Of a stretch of DNA of 64,000 nucleotides, positions 46,601-58,390 are shown in pieces. The position numbers and the translations under genes were made by a program. Within the stretch, counting starts at the first letter, position 1; each line of letters begins with the position of its first letter. Below the pieces are notes generated by a model. That model was given only the letters and a program-made list of their open reading frames with translations. It did not search any database and was not told where the DNA came from. The stretch comes from Adiantum capillus-veneris (Eukaryota; Streptophyta; Polypodiopsida; Polypodiales; Pteridaceae). Location: the NCBI GenBank assembly GCA_014529385.2, contig CM043947.1, positions 115,153,587 to 115,217,586 of the forward strand, in the 5' to 3' direction.

Positions 46601-47059
46601 CCTTCTTTGTGATTTTTTATGCCTTTGATACGTCCTTTGAAAACTTCTGTGATCGAATTTATGCGTAAAAGTTGAAATTTAAATTTGAATTTCTTAATTG
46701 ATTTGGATAGTATTTATTGCTTCTTATCATCTAAATTGATTGAGAAATTAAACTTGAAACTAAATCGAGAAGTTAAAAGACTTGTGGACTTAACCAATGC
46801 TAATAATAGTTTCACGAAAGAGTTAGTAGAATTTATTTTGTTTTTCTTTGAAGAGTCGGAAGCATAAATATTATTTCTATATCATAAACATCGATATGCA
46901 TGATGTTATCATTGGTATCAATTAGATGATTGAAAATCATGTTTTGATTGATTGTTAAGAAAGAAAAATATATCTTTAATCATTTGATGCTGATAAGTCA
47001 CACTCTTCGTGGAAAGAAAGAGATTCTAAATCTAGCTTTGGCCCTGGAATTGATAAGGT

Positions 47060-49248
47060 GACTTAGATAAGAGTGTGAGACGTTGCTTGTGTTTGCTAAT
47101 GAGATTAAAGAAGAATCTGGGGATAAACAGAAAGAGACAAATCTAGAATTTGTAGAGGATCTCTTACATAAATTTAAGGATGTATTTCCAGACGATCTTC
47201 CTGGTAAACCTCCTCCTAGAGCGGTAGACCATGCCATAAATCTATATCCAGGAGAAACACCTTATTCAAGGGCTCCATACAGGTTCAATATTGATGAGCT
47301 TAAAGAGCTCAAGATACAACTTGATGATCTTTTGAAAAAGGGTTTCATTAAACCTAGTGTATCTCCATGGGGTAGTCCTGTAGTTCCAAAAGAAAAAGGA
47401 TGGTACATATAGGTTATGTATTGACTATAGGGGATTAAACAAACAGGCCATTAAGAACAAATATCCTCTTCCTCACATAGATGAATTGCTTAGCCAACTG
47501 AGTGGTGCCACAATATTTTCAAAGGTCGACCTTTGTTCTGGCTACCATCAAATCCGCATCAAGGCCGAGGACATTCCAAAGACTGCTTTTCGTACACGTT
47601 ATGGGCATTATGAATTTACAGTTCTTGCTTTTGGTTTGACTAATGCACCAACAACTTTCATGTGCTTAATGAATAATATTTTTCACCCGTATCTTGATGA
47701 ATTCATTCTGGTATTCTTGGATGATATTTTTGTGTATTCTAAGAATAAAGAAGATCATGCATTGTACTTGAAGAAAACATTTGAGGTGTTGCGCGAACAT
47801 AAATTGTATGCCAAAGCAAGTAAGTGTTCTTTTGCAAAGGATCAGATTGTGTATTTGGGAAGAGTGATTTCTAAAGAGGGGATTCACATTGATCTTGACA
47901 AAGTTAAGACTATTGTGGAGTGTCCAATACCTAAGTCATTAAGGGATGTGAGAAGCTTTATGGGTCTAGCACAATATGAGAGAGCACACATTAAAGATTT
48001 CTCTAAGATAGCAAGTTCTTTGACCGAATTGACCAAGAAAGACAAGGGTATGTGTGGACTTCTACCTGTGAGACTGCTTTTGAGACCTTGAAGGCTAAAA
48101 TAGCGGAAAATTGTGTTTTAAAAGTTTCTGAGATGGGTAAACCATTTGTTGTGTCATGTGACGCTAGTGGTGAACAATTAGGTTGTGTTTTGACACAAAA
48201 AGGAAGAGTGGTTGCATATGAGTCTAGGAAATTAAGACGACATGAATTGAACTATGCAACACATGATCTAGAATTGCTCACTTCTTTCCTGTAAAAATAA
48301 ATGAAACTGCATTGACCATTGCACGCTTGGTTGTGAAAGAGATATTTTGTTTGCATGGCATGCCTAAGAGTATAGTGTTTGACAGAGATTCTAAGTTCAC
48401 TTCTCATGCGACTTTTGACTCTAAAGGTACCCAGTTACGCATGTCTACTGCTTTTCATCCTCAAACAGATGGAGAAACGGAGAGAGCGAATCGTATTTTA
48501 GAAGATATGTTACGAATGTATGTCAATGAAAACCAATCTAGTTGGAATGAATATCTGCCTTTGGTTGAATTTGCATATAACAATTCATATCATATATCTA
48601 TTAGGATGACTCCGGTTGAGGCAATGTATGGCTACAACTGTTCCACACCTATTAATTTCCTTAACTCGAGGAATAAGGTAGAACTTTCATGTGAGATGCT
48701 TGAGAAAATGGATAGCGAGGTAGCCAAAAATCAGGGGGAATATTAGAGAAGTTCAAAAGACACATAAATTGTATTATGATAAGAGTGTGGAGTATGAAAC
48801 TCGTGGTATGGTTTTCTTAAAGGTCGTTCCTGAGAAGTCTCTTTTGATTCTTAGAAAGGACAGAACATTGTCTCCAGGATTTGCTGGGCCATTTAAAATT
48901 TTGAAGCACATTGGTTCATTACCTTACAAATTGGAATTGCCTTCTTATGTTAAAGTGCATCTTGTATTTCATGTGAGTTTATTGAAAAAGTATATTCCTA
49001 ATGTGCATCATGTTTTACAAAACAACTCTAAGTTGAAAGATGACGGACCATTGATTGTAGAACCAGACTTAGTGCTAGATAGGTATGTTAAACATCTAAG
49101 AAATAGAGACATTGTGGAATTTTTGGTTAAGTGGCAGAACTATCTAGTAGAGGATGCATCATGGGTTGATCTTAGTGTTTTGCAAAGAGAATTTTCCTCT
49201 CTTTCCAACTCTGAGGACAGAGTTAATTTTGATAAGGGGAGAATGTAA
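47060..49248 (+). pseudogene. Chromovirus Pol: RT, RNase H, partial integrase, chromodomain
   Basis: Order: 47083-47412 (DVFPDDLPGKPPPRAVDHAI, PYSRAPYRFN), a frameshift near 47405, then 47411-48091 with CIDYRGLNKQ, TIFSKVDLCSGYHQIRI, TAFRTRYGHYEFTVLAFGLT and LVFLDDIFVYS (FLDD at the catalytic box), and VYLGRVISKEGI. After a second frameshift, RNase H at 48052-48294 (VVSCDASGEQLGCVLTQKGR) stops at 48294. The next frame begins inside the integrase core (48312-48746: FDRDSKFTSHATF, FHPQTDGETERANR), so the rest of RNase H, the HHCC zinc domain and the first catalytic Asp of the integrase are deleted. 48769-49248 ends in a chromodomain (LDRYVKHLRNRDIVEFLVKW, then EDASWVDL), which in chromoviruses guides integration into chromatin. 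Confidence 0.92.
49234..49243 (+). other. Chromovirus polypurine tract
   Basis: AAGGGGAGAA lies directly before the 3' LTR. Confidence 0.9.
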
Positions 49249-50314
49249 TAGAACTAATTTTTGAAGTTCTTAAAGTCAAAAAGAATGTAGTAGGGCATAT
49301 CTTTTGTTTAGCACGATTTGAAAGATTGTTGAATAGTCTATTAAATAGAGCTTATATGAATGAGTTTGAGATATTAAGAGAGAACATATATTCTTTTTTT
49401 AAATAATACACTAACCACGTATTTGATCAGGATTAATGAATAACAGATAGTCTGTCTATGAACAGTAAAATTGAGACTTTTATTAACATCAGTATTTTAT
49501 ATTTATGCGTTTTAGCTTAAAATGCATGGGTAGGCTTAAAATAAGTTGAAAAAGTAGTGGAAATCCAAAAATAGAGGTTTTAGGAGTCGCGACTTAAAAG
49601 TTGCGTTTTCAGCCAAAGAAAGACGTTTTTCGCAATTCTGTTCGCGTGCCTTGTAGATCAGACCTATTCCCGTCATTTTGAGTACCTGGATTGCTCTGTT
49701 CTGATTTTGTTTGTAAAAGTTATGATGAAAACAAATAGAAGGCAGCAGTAATGTAGTATACACAGGGACAGACAGACATACAACATCATACATCTCTCCC
49801 TGCTATCAACCAAGAAGTGGATTTGTTTCTTCATGGTAGACTATTGCAATTGAGATTATGAAGGTGCATAATTATGTTTATTTACTTTGATTATCATGTT
49901 GAATTGGTTGCACGAGTATGTTCTTTTGGCTATTTTGTAGGCAATGCAGAAATCAATGTGTGAAACAGGATCTGTGCAAAGTGTCATGATAAAAATCTAA
50001 CCTTTATGGATCGCTTAGCGATCAGGTTCTTATCTTATTCTCGCAGGTATACTTGGTGCAAAAATCGAGTTGATGACGGGTGGTGCGTTTGGGAATCATT
50101 CACCGATCTCTCTTTTACGAGTGCGAGTGCGAGTGCGAGTGAGACGCTGCATGCAAGTGAATTGAAGCTCGAGGGTGGTCGGGAGGTTCGAGCTCCGTAC
50201 AACGGAGTGCGTCCATATATTCCATTTCTCCTCTGTTGTATCAAAACTCTATCAATACAAAGATCTCTTTCTCTATCTTTTGTTGTCTATCTCTATTACT
50301 CCGTTCATGTGACA
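49244..50314 (+). repeat. Chromovirus 3' LTR
   Basis: 1,071 bp, followed by TAGTA. It carries one extra copy of the GAGTGC unit compared with the 5' LTR, explaining the length difference. Confidence 0.95.
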
Positions 50315-50319
50315 TAGTA

Positions 50320-51002
50320 CCAACCATAGTGTAGATAACATTTGGGAGCTTTAAAAGGAATTATGAAAAACCACAATTGACAATGACTCAAATGTGAGCT
50401 TGTAAATGGGCACAAGAAAGTCTGAATTTTTTTTGACAAATTGGTCAAGTTGATGGGTGTGGGACGCATGTCTAACCTCACCATCCTATCTTATTGCAGT
50501 ATTAGCAAGAACCACTATTAATTTGTCAAACCATGGGACGAAGCTGACTCTACTAGTGCATAGAGGCTACAAGAGGTTGTCAATCTCTCGAAAAACAACT
50601 ATCAACTAGCATCTAACTCAAGCTACACTCAAGTGACTAAAATCACCAAAAGCCGATCGCTCATCGGCAAGAAAATCACATCCACTACAACATCAAATGA
50701 CATCCAAACGTAACGCAAATTCCAGCACAAGTTTATAAGACCTAAGCAAACATGCCTATGGCCTCAAAACCCCACTTTAGGTCAAGTTCCAAAATCACGA
50801 TTATTAACAGCAGTGGAATTTTGACCTAGTAGTTTTTGACACAGAATGCATCTAAATGCTTAGCAATGATGCCCCAATACCCCGCCTATGCTTAGTTTTG
50901 GATTTAAAAGTGTACGTTCCTAGTTATGATGAAATTAGGCCGTAGGTTGGCGATGCCAAAAGCTACAAAATACTGTGAATGGCTTATGTCAATGCGTAGA
51001 GC
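50320..51002. other. Non-coding, includes a half copy of the second palindrome family
   Basis: Around 50793-50805 AATCACGATTATT matches the palindrome of the array at 55334-55927. The 90 bp before it (ACCTAAGCAAACATG ... TTAGGTCAAGTT) resembles the neighbour of the 55912 copy in inverted orientation. No gene recognised. Confidence 0.5.
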
Positions 51003-51360
51003 ACTTACCTGCGATTGCAATGCAGCAAACACATTCGCAATGTGACAACCGGAGAGGGAGTAGGAAGCGCGAGAAGGAGAGAAGTGAGCGCCGTTAGTTC
51101 ACGCTCTCTATTTTTTATCCAAAAACTTATAAAAAACCGGTTTTTATACCTTAGCCAAGGTTTTTGAGTGGTCAAAACTAATAATCTGGAGTTCTACCAA
51201 AGCTGGGAATTGACTCGCTGATACAATCTGGAAGCTTGTAGCCCCGGCTCATTAATTACAAGGTTTACTAAGAAAATAAGAGTTACAATATTCCCGACTT
51301 ATAAAAATAATAATTATTTTACAAAGAGAACTTGGTATCCATGTTAGCTTTCTGCTAACA
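51003..51360 (-). repeat. LTR-like end with TATA box (unpaired)
   Basis: On the minus strand TGTTAGCAGAAAGCTAACA begins at 51360, immediately after a purine tract. About 215 bp downstream is TATAAAAA (51148-51141), and CAG|GTAAGT (51003-51011), a consensus splice donor, follows after another 130 bp. The start TGTTAGC...GCTAACA is itself a small inverted repeat. This fits the beginning of a 3' LTR that contains a promoter. No second copy is in the window and the far end is not defined, so an ordinary promoter reading leftwards is an alternative. Confidence 0.45.
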
Positions 51361-51374
51361 TTTCCTCCCTCCTT
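51361..51374 (-). other. Polypurine tract candidate
   Basis: AAGGAGGGAGGAAA on the minus strand lies directly before the TGTTAGC start of the LTR-like sequence. Confidence 0.5.
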
Positions 51375-51597
51375 GCCTGTGTGGTCCCTTGACACAGCTT
51401 TATGGGCTGAAGTAGTCTTGGGGTTGACGGCAGGCAAGGCGGTCTTTCAGTGCTTCCAATGCCTTTTGGTATCTGATTGTTCGTTCTTTGTCAAGCACTT
51501 GCAAAAATTGCATGGTGACTTGGTTTTTCAGTTCCACCACTGAGTAGCCTACAAATCTAGATGTGAGGTTGCTTATCACCGGTGCAAATATCTTCGT

Positions 51598-54500
51598 TCA
51601 CCAGGTGAAGAATCTAGTGTAGAATGCTTCTTCAAAGGCTGGCATATTATGCGAGGGTAGGAACATGCATCTGGCATAGAATCCATGAAGGATTTCTTCT
51701 GAAGGTTGCCCACTCAGATCATAACATAAGCCTTTGTTTCCTTCCAAAAATGAGAGCCATGGGAATCCTGTCTGCTCATGCTCATTGAAAACTTGTATGC
51801 ATGTGAGTAGCATCCTGCAAATCTTATATAGCATTGCATAGGAGAGATCTGGCAGAGTCTTGAAGAATGACATTGCGCCCGTTAGGGTTTTCACCATGTA
51901 TTCTTCCGTTGCTTGGCCTCTCTTTGGAGCTGGAAGCCTGGGGAAGTTGAGCCAAGTTGGCCTCTTCTTCTGCGGTGCTTCATGCGCTTGCCATGTCCTT
52001 ACTCTGGGTACAGGACAAAATGTTGAATCTTTTTGTAAGGCTGCAGGTGCTCGTCACATAATCAAATATCTCGGATTCTTGTTCAGCCAGCTTAACCTCC
52101 ACTTTGAGTGGTCTTTATCTGCGCCATCTTCTTGCATTTCCTTGTACATCCTTTCTTTTACCTATAAAAGTTCTACCTTGATGAGAGGGTACGGCAAGGA
52201 TAGTTGGTGCCATTGAGTGTTGATTTGATTGAGAGTGAGTTGAGTGACGTTGACAGAGTGTGAAACTCTCAACTCCCAATCCATAGCGGCCTTCCACTGC
52301 TCATCCACCTCTAAAGTGATCTTCTCCTTCAGTGCGTCTTCTTCAACTTTTGACAGCTGGACCATTGGCACTGTATCTTCATCTATAAGGTGGACCTGAA
52401 AGTCTTCATCACCACTCGGCTCTGCTGTGGACTGCATCTCAAATTCAACAAACAAGACCTAGGGAATGTCAATGTGGGGTGGCTTTGAAGTGCCTACCTC
52501 TCCCTGTGTGTCGGGCTTTCCATCTCTGAGAAGTTGATTTATGTGCTTGAGTTCTGCTATCTCCTTTAAGATCTCCTCCTCTCTTTGCACCCGCATCAGT
52601 GCCAGGCATCTGTGCTATGATTTTTCAAGCTTTAATTCCAGTTCTAAATCCTTGTTTTTCTTTTCAAGTGCCTTGTACACTTCATATGTTCCCTTGATCG
52701 AGGCCACGGCTGGATTTTCTCTAATTTTCCGCAAGAAAATGGCATGATCATTGACTCTCTGTTCGGAATATTGCAGAGAAGCGTTGGCTACATCTAACTG
52801 CACTTGAGTTTTCTGAGCTGATAGAGAGGTGGTAAGAAGTTCATTCGTGACTTCTGTCAGCTGCTCGTCTTTCACCTTGCAGGCATCAGAGGAGGTCACC
52901 TAACTCCTCCATTTCCTTTTGTTCTTTGTCCCTGGCTATCTGATGTTGTTCTGCTTCTGTCTTTAGCTCTTGCACTTGACTTTGGAGATCAGTGATAATA
53001 ATCATCCTTTGTTTGAGCTCTCCTTGAAGAGCATTGATGACCATTTCTAGTTCCTTGGCCTTTGTGGTGCGATTTAAGGCTGATGAGCGGAGTTTCTCCA
53101 TCATGTCTTGCATCTGCCTTGCATACTCGTTTACTTGTAAAATAACTTCGTCATTGGACTGCCACTCCTCTTGTCTTGCTAGTTGGGATGTGCCTGTAGC
53201 CTCCTGTGTTGTAAGTGCTGGTGGTTTTGTAGAGGTAGATGGTTGTTCTTCTCCTTGGCCGTCCTTAGGCTTTGATGCCTCGGTAGTTTCTGGCTGAGTG
53301 AAAGTAGATGGTGTGGTCTCAACCCTTTTGTCTCTTCAGGTGCTGGCCTTTCTGCCTTCTCTGGCTTGGGCTCCTTCTCATGTGTAGTGGTATGCCCTTT
53401 TTCTTTCTCTACTTCCTTACCCGGGACAGTAACTTATCAAAAGACCCCTATATCACGTGCGTTCAAGAGGTAATTAATAATACCCCAATATACATACTAT
53501 ACTTACACTGTGAGCCTATTTGAAAAACCCCCACCCCTCTCTGTATGTATACATTTTGGTATTTTAATAATCCTCTCCGGTTAACTCACGTGATATCATA
53601 CACATTCTAAAAAGTGACCGCCTCGGGCTTCCTTATCAGTTTCTTCCGCCGGCTTTTGAGTTTCTTCTGCTACCTGCTTCGGTTCTGGCTCGGCTTCTTT
53701 TTCCTCATGTCCTTCAGTGTGGTCAGCTTCTTTTGTAGCTTCTGTTCGTTGGGTGACTTCATAATCTTTTTCTTTTTCAGTCTTTGCTTATTCATTGGTA
53801 CCTTGGCTTAGTGGTGATGGTGGTGGGCTAGGCATGGGATGGTCCTGTTGTTTTGATGGCGGTGAGGTGGGTTGGGGAGATGCCTGGCCTTGCTCTTGAG
53901 TAGCCGCTTCCTCATATTTCATTGCCGCTTCTTCTACCTCTTTCAGCTTTAGGGATTCAGCCTCTTGGTACATTCTTTCTAAATAATCTTTTGGATCATC
54001 TTCCTCTTTTCTTGTATGATGCTTCGTTAGAGGTCCTTTCAGTCCTGCGGGTACCCACTTTTCTGGGTCCTTTCCTTGTGCTTGCCTACTGCACTGGTAA
54101 GCTTGTTTTTCTCTTTCAAAATGCACTTGTTTTTGAGCTGGCTCCTCTTGGTGGGCAGCCACAACTTTACTCTTCATCTCTTCCCTCCTAGCTCTCTTTT
54201 CTTCATTGTCAGAGCTCTCGCTGCTGTGCCGCTCTGATGAGTTGTCATCTGATTCATCACCTGATTTAAAAGATCTTTTACCTAATCTTGTAGATCTTGG
54301 AGAGGGTTGTGCTGCCAAGATCCATGTGTTCAGATCCGGGGCAGGCGGTAGGTTGTCATCCATGCCGATGGCATGATAGGCTATTCTTGTCAACACTTCT
54401 AGCGCACCCAAGTACGTGATTTTACCCTCCTTCTTGGTTCCCTTTAAGGTTGCCAAGACATACTGCGCGTGGTCCATAGGCTTCCTTGTTGTTGACTTCA

Positions 54501-55285
54501 AAACCTGAGTAAAGGTGGTGGCCATGATGTGATGTTGGTGTCATGTACGCTGGTGGCCTTTTTGCTAGGAAATGGAAGTGTTGATCGTACAGACGGGCTG
54601 GTTCTTCCACATGTTTGTGGATGAGATCGACGAATGTAGCCGCGGTTGTCTCCTTGGTAAATGTGTCTGCGGTCTTCCTATCTCTTGCCTGCATGGTCAT
54701 TCCTTCAGTGGGCAGTCTGAGTGCCTTTGCCACTATTTCTTTTGTGATTACTACCTCGACCTTGTTCCCTTGGATGTCTGATATCTGGGCGGTTTTGTCT
54801 TCTTTGATTGTGGATAGAAGCTCGTAAGCTTTCCGAAAGTCCACTCCGCAAGGCTCTTGTTCATAGAAATATCTGAGCCCCAAACTGCGGTTAGCCTCTT
54901 TGGTTTCTGGCTTTGCAGCTACATCATAGAACTCTTTAGGTAGGAGTTCAACTCCACCTGATGCCCTTCTTCACTCTTGAATCTTCCAGTGAAGACCGTG
55001 GTGTGGTGTTCTTCCAGTTGTTCTTCAGAAAGATAGGATGCTTTTTCCGCCTTGACTGACTCGGGGTCCAGTTGATACGTAGGGAGCTCTTGTAGTTTCT
55101 CTTTTTGTTTTAGCTTCTTCTTGGCCTTCTCCGCGGCTTGCATTGCTCCTGTTCAGTGAATAGAGTGCAAAGTTAGCAGATTTGTGAGATTTTTCTCGGG
55201 AATGTCCTTTTAGACTGAAATGCTGATAATCTGGTCCAAATTGCTTCCAATCAATTTTTGGACAAGCAAAGATGCATAAAATCAT
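51598..55285 (-). pseudogene. Large acidic coiled-coil ORF of an unrecognised retroelement (broken)
   Basis: A string of minus-strand frames appears to be one protein of well over 1,000 residues, split by frameshifts. In order: a Lys-rich start (MQAAEKAKKKLKQKEKLQEL, 55143); a folded-looking domain (FYEQEPCGVDFRKAYELLST, ISDIQGNKVEVVITKEIV, ALRLPTEG; 54883-54540); MDHAQYVLATLKGTKKEGKI and LEVLTRIAYHAIGMDD (54525 onward); a Ser/Asp/Glu-rich linker; Pro/Glu/Lys-rich acidic segments (about 53950-53300); heptad-rich coiled coil (53113-52620: MVINALQGELKQRMIIITDL); and a C-terminal domain (51897-51598: LPDLSYAMLYKICRMLLTCI, HGFYARCMFLPSHNMPAFEE). Frameshifts lie near 54960, 54530, 53300 and 52890, and an insertion at 53432-53613. 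I do not recognise the family. Position before a purine tract and LTR-like end suggests an extra retroelement ORF; a decayed host gene is possible. Confidence 0.5.
53432..53613. mobile_element. MITE-like insertion (~182 bp) in the coiled-coil ORF
   Basis: It breaks the acidic Lys/Glu/Pro-rich reading frame cleanly on both sides. The left end GTAACTTATCAAAAGACCCC and the right end, read on the minus strand, GTCACTTTTTAGAATG form short imperfect inverted repeats (GTnACTT). CACGTG-containing words (ATATCACGTG) lie close to both ends. The interior is AT-rich and non-coding. Confidence 0.5.
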
Positions 55286-55333
55286 GTAAGGAACAAAACT
55301 GTATGGTCAAAATAAAAATTTGCAACCAAAGTA

Positions 55334-55927
55334 AATAATCGTGATTATTTAAAGCTGAGAAAAATTTTCAATTTTTTGCAAACTTGGCTTTATAGGCTTG
55401 AAGTACATACCAAATACTTGCTCTGAGTGAAATATGGGCTCATTTGGATGCACAGGTTGAAAATGGTACCATATTTTGTCTTTAGGTCTCTGAAACAGTA
55501 GATATAAATGAAAATTGAGATTTTGAAATCCAAATTGATTCAAAGTTGGTTAGTGGGCTTATCACAACATGTACTTTGGATGTATGATGGATAACTATCA
55601 AAATTCCTCAGTTTTGATCAAACAGTAAATAATCGCGATTATTAACTTTTCTTCCAAAATTGATATTTTTGGAAAAAAATTGTTTCTAGGCATGGTATAG
55701 ACCTTGGGTATGAGATATGAGGTGATTTGGATCAAGAAAAGTTGTTCATAACCCAGATTTTGGCTTGCAAAGATTTTTTTGCGTTTTTTGGCAATTTTAC
55801 AAGTAATGGGTGGTCATTTTGGCTCATACTTGATTTTTGGCATGTAATAGGTGTGGACACATGATAGGTGAGGTGAATTAACAATTTCCAAGAAAAAATC
55901 ATGTAAAAGCAAATAATCGTGATTATT
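55334..55927. repeat. Three palindromes phased at ~290 bp (second array)
   Basis: AATAATCGTGATTATT occurs at 55334-55349, AATAATCGCGATTATT (a perfect 16-bp palindrome) at 55628-55643, and AATAATCGTGATTATT at 55912-55927; spacings are 294 and 284 bp. Inter-palindrome sequence is drifted and AT-rich. Layout is like the 7598-8592 array, but with a different palindrome. Confidence 0.75.
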
Positions 55928-57322
55928 TACAACAATGACAAAAACTTTGACCTAAACATGTTTCATACACCTAATACAAGTTCTAAATTGAATTTGGTCA
56001 AGTTTGATTATGACGGCATCACTTTGTGCTATGTTGACTCTGAAATCATAGTTTTGTTGTGATTACTCTGTCTGTTGGGTTGGTCGGTCAACTTTGAGAC
56101 TTTGGACTTGTCCGTAACATAGTCGTGAAGCTACCTGTCCAATTCTGGCTCATTTGGAGTCAGTTTGGCCTTGTATGTCGAATTTGACGCTTTGTAACCT
56201 TCGAGCCGTTTTCTACTTTTTGAGGGCTTTGCTTGATGGATTTCACCAAACCAATCATATACATTGTATATGGTCTTCATTAGCAAGCCATCTGTGGAGT
56301 CAGGTCGGAATTCTAGCATTTGCCAAAAAACATAACTTTTCTAATGGAACCCCCTTGACTCCAGCCAAATGGTCATCTAATGGTATAAAAAGGTTCTATT
56401 ATGTTAGGGCATGCTATGGTTCAAATCCCATCCGATTTGGTCAAGCTGGCAGGCTGCCATAGTCAGTTTTAGGTCGTATGTCTTCGTGCACTGCTCGATT
56501 TCTAGGGTTTTTCTAAGGCTTTAGACTAGCTATCGGCCAAACAAAATGGATCATTATTGAGTAGAGAGCTTACCCCTCATGTCTCGTATGAGATGGCGCT
56601 GAAAAAGGTCAACTGTGGGCTCCGAAAATGTCGCGTGAAAGAGGCCAAAATCTCTTTCTGCAAAGACTCCAAGTGGAAATGAGGTGGTTTTAGCCTACCA
56701 TGGATATCTATACTTGAACTTCCCGAACCAAATTTTTCCAGATTCCCCCATTAGTCCTACTAGGCCGTGAAATCTATGTTAGACTCAAAAATTTCCCTGA
56801 TCGGATTCCTATAGCTCTGCAAGAATTTTGCAAAAGTAGGTCTGGCCGCTTAATTTAGGCTTCCCGCTCTCGTCTTCTGATTTTATTGAAAATTTTTGTG
56901 CTTGTCCATCTTGTCCTTCTGATTACCATCGTGTCTTCAATTTTTTCGTATGAGCTTTCTTGCTATTTATTATTAATTTTGACTTGTTTATTTGAGAAAA
57001 TCAAAGAAAATAGCAAAATTCTTTAAAAAAGTAAAGTAAAAATCCAATAATTAAGAAAATCACTTGAAAAACATAGTTTTTTTTTGGTTGAATTTCTCCA
57101 TTTTTAAGCCTCCTTATTAAAAAAAAACTACCCAAAAAAGGACTATTTTTGATGATTTTCTGATAGTATATACACTATTTACACTCCTCGGGAAGATATT
57201 ATTCGTGAATTTTCCCTTGATGATGAATTATATGGGCATTATTAGGTAATTTTGCAAAAAATCACACGTTAATATGGAACTTTTTCCTCCCTCTTCAAAC
57301 ATTGCCCTTAATTACTTAGTAC
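55928..57322. other. Non-coding; nothing recognised
   Basis: AT-rich sequence between the palindrome array and the protease remnant. It may be untranslated sequence of the same element. Confidence 0.45.
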
Positions 57323-58390
57323 TTAGTGCCCTTCCACCCCTCCTAGATGGCGTACTCCGAGATGACTGTGTGCATGGGTTGAACAATTTTGTCTATGCAT
57401 AGCCGTGTTTGGCTCTACCATGATATGAAGATCAATGCAATTCAACCCAATATGTTGTGCAAGAGCTGGGTCTTGAGTAATTAACTCAAGGGTTTCCGAT
57501 GTTGAGGTTTGTTGTTGATGTCTTCCAAAGAGCAAATCTTGTAGCTTGTGTTCTCTCTGTTTGATTGTACCATCAGGGTGTTTTATCACGCTGATTGCTT
57601 GAGCTGTTGGTAGCACGTTAGACTGTTGTCGAGCTTTTTCTCTCCATTGGTAGCTTGGTTGGCTTGGTGTCGCATGGTGTGGTGGAGTCTGTTGAGACTT
57701 AACTCGTCACCGCTTGATTGATTTCATGGTCTGTGGAGAAGATAGGTGCTCCTTTTTCTTCCAATCCCTTTTCATGTTAGGTTCCTTGCTTGTAGATGCT
57801 CGATTCTCTGTTCGAATACTTGGAACCGTCTTATGTTTCTTCTGTGAAGTTTTAGGCACCCAGATCTGAATTAGTTTATCCTTAAGTTGTGCTTTTGGTA
57901 CCCAAATCTGCCTAACTCCTTGCATGCTACCTGTAGCATTTGATTGTCGAGGGGATGGAGAAGATTGGCTTCATGGATTGGTATGCTGATTGCTTCTTTT
58001 CCATTCCTCCTTGCTTGGTGCAACTGGAACAATAAGTGGCCCTCCTTTAGGTGATAGCTTTAGCTGATTCGTATCCCAATCTGGTATTGCTTTGTATGTA
58101 CACATCCAAGGAATTCCAAGAATCATCGTATCATTCATGTGTTCACTGGCAAGCATACAAACTGTTGTGGACATGAACATCCATGTACTACCATGTTCAA
58201 GTTGACTACTCCCAATGTTGGAGTTGGATTCTTGTTGCATCCTTTGTTTGTTGCTATTCGTGCGGTCAATGCTTGACTTATTGCCTTCTTGTATGTCGAA
58301 TAACTGATTGCATTTACTGTAGTTCCTATGTCTACCAAAGCATTGGTGCTATGAATGTTGAGTTGTACTTTGATGCGCAGATCCATTCCA
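57323..58390 (-). pseudogene. Retropepsin-like protease remnant with WVPK motifs
   Basis: Minus-strand frames at 58386-58135 and 58240-57971 carry NALVDIGTTVNAIS (the retropepsin DTG motif, here DIG) and, further on, DTMILGIPWMCTYKAIPDW, which matches the ILGxPWL flap region of LTR-retrotransposon proteases. Next, 57925-57707 is basic and repeats QIWVPK twice, and 57616-57323 is an unrecognised tail. The two protease pieces are in different frames and the catalytic Thr is lost. It precedes the coiled-coil ORF in the same direction and may be part of the same element. Confidence 0.6.

Larger units (their letters stand above)
44957..50314 (+). mobile_element. Ty3/Gypsy chromovirus-type retrotransposon, internally deleted
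   Basis: LTRs at 44957-46021 (1,065 bp) and 49244-50314 (1,071 bp) start TGTAATAGAACTAA and end TGTGACA. A perfect 5-bp target duplication TAGTA lies at 44952-44956 and 50315-50319. A primer-binding site and a polypurine tract are in place. The internal region is only 3.2 kb. By eye the LTRs are about 95-97% identical, suggesting a fairly recent insertion. RT, RNase H, integrase and a chromodomain are recognisable but broken. Confidence 0.97.

Noticed and set aside
54572-54827. Plus-strand frames of 69-70 codons
   Set aside because: Antisense to the better supported coiled-coil ORF on the minus strand.
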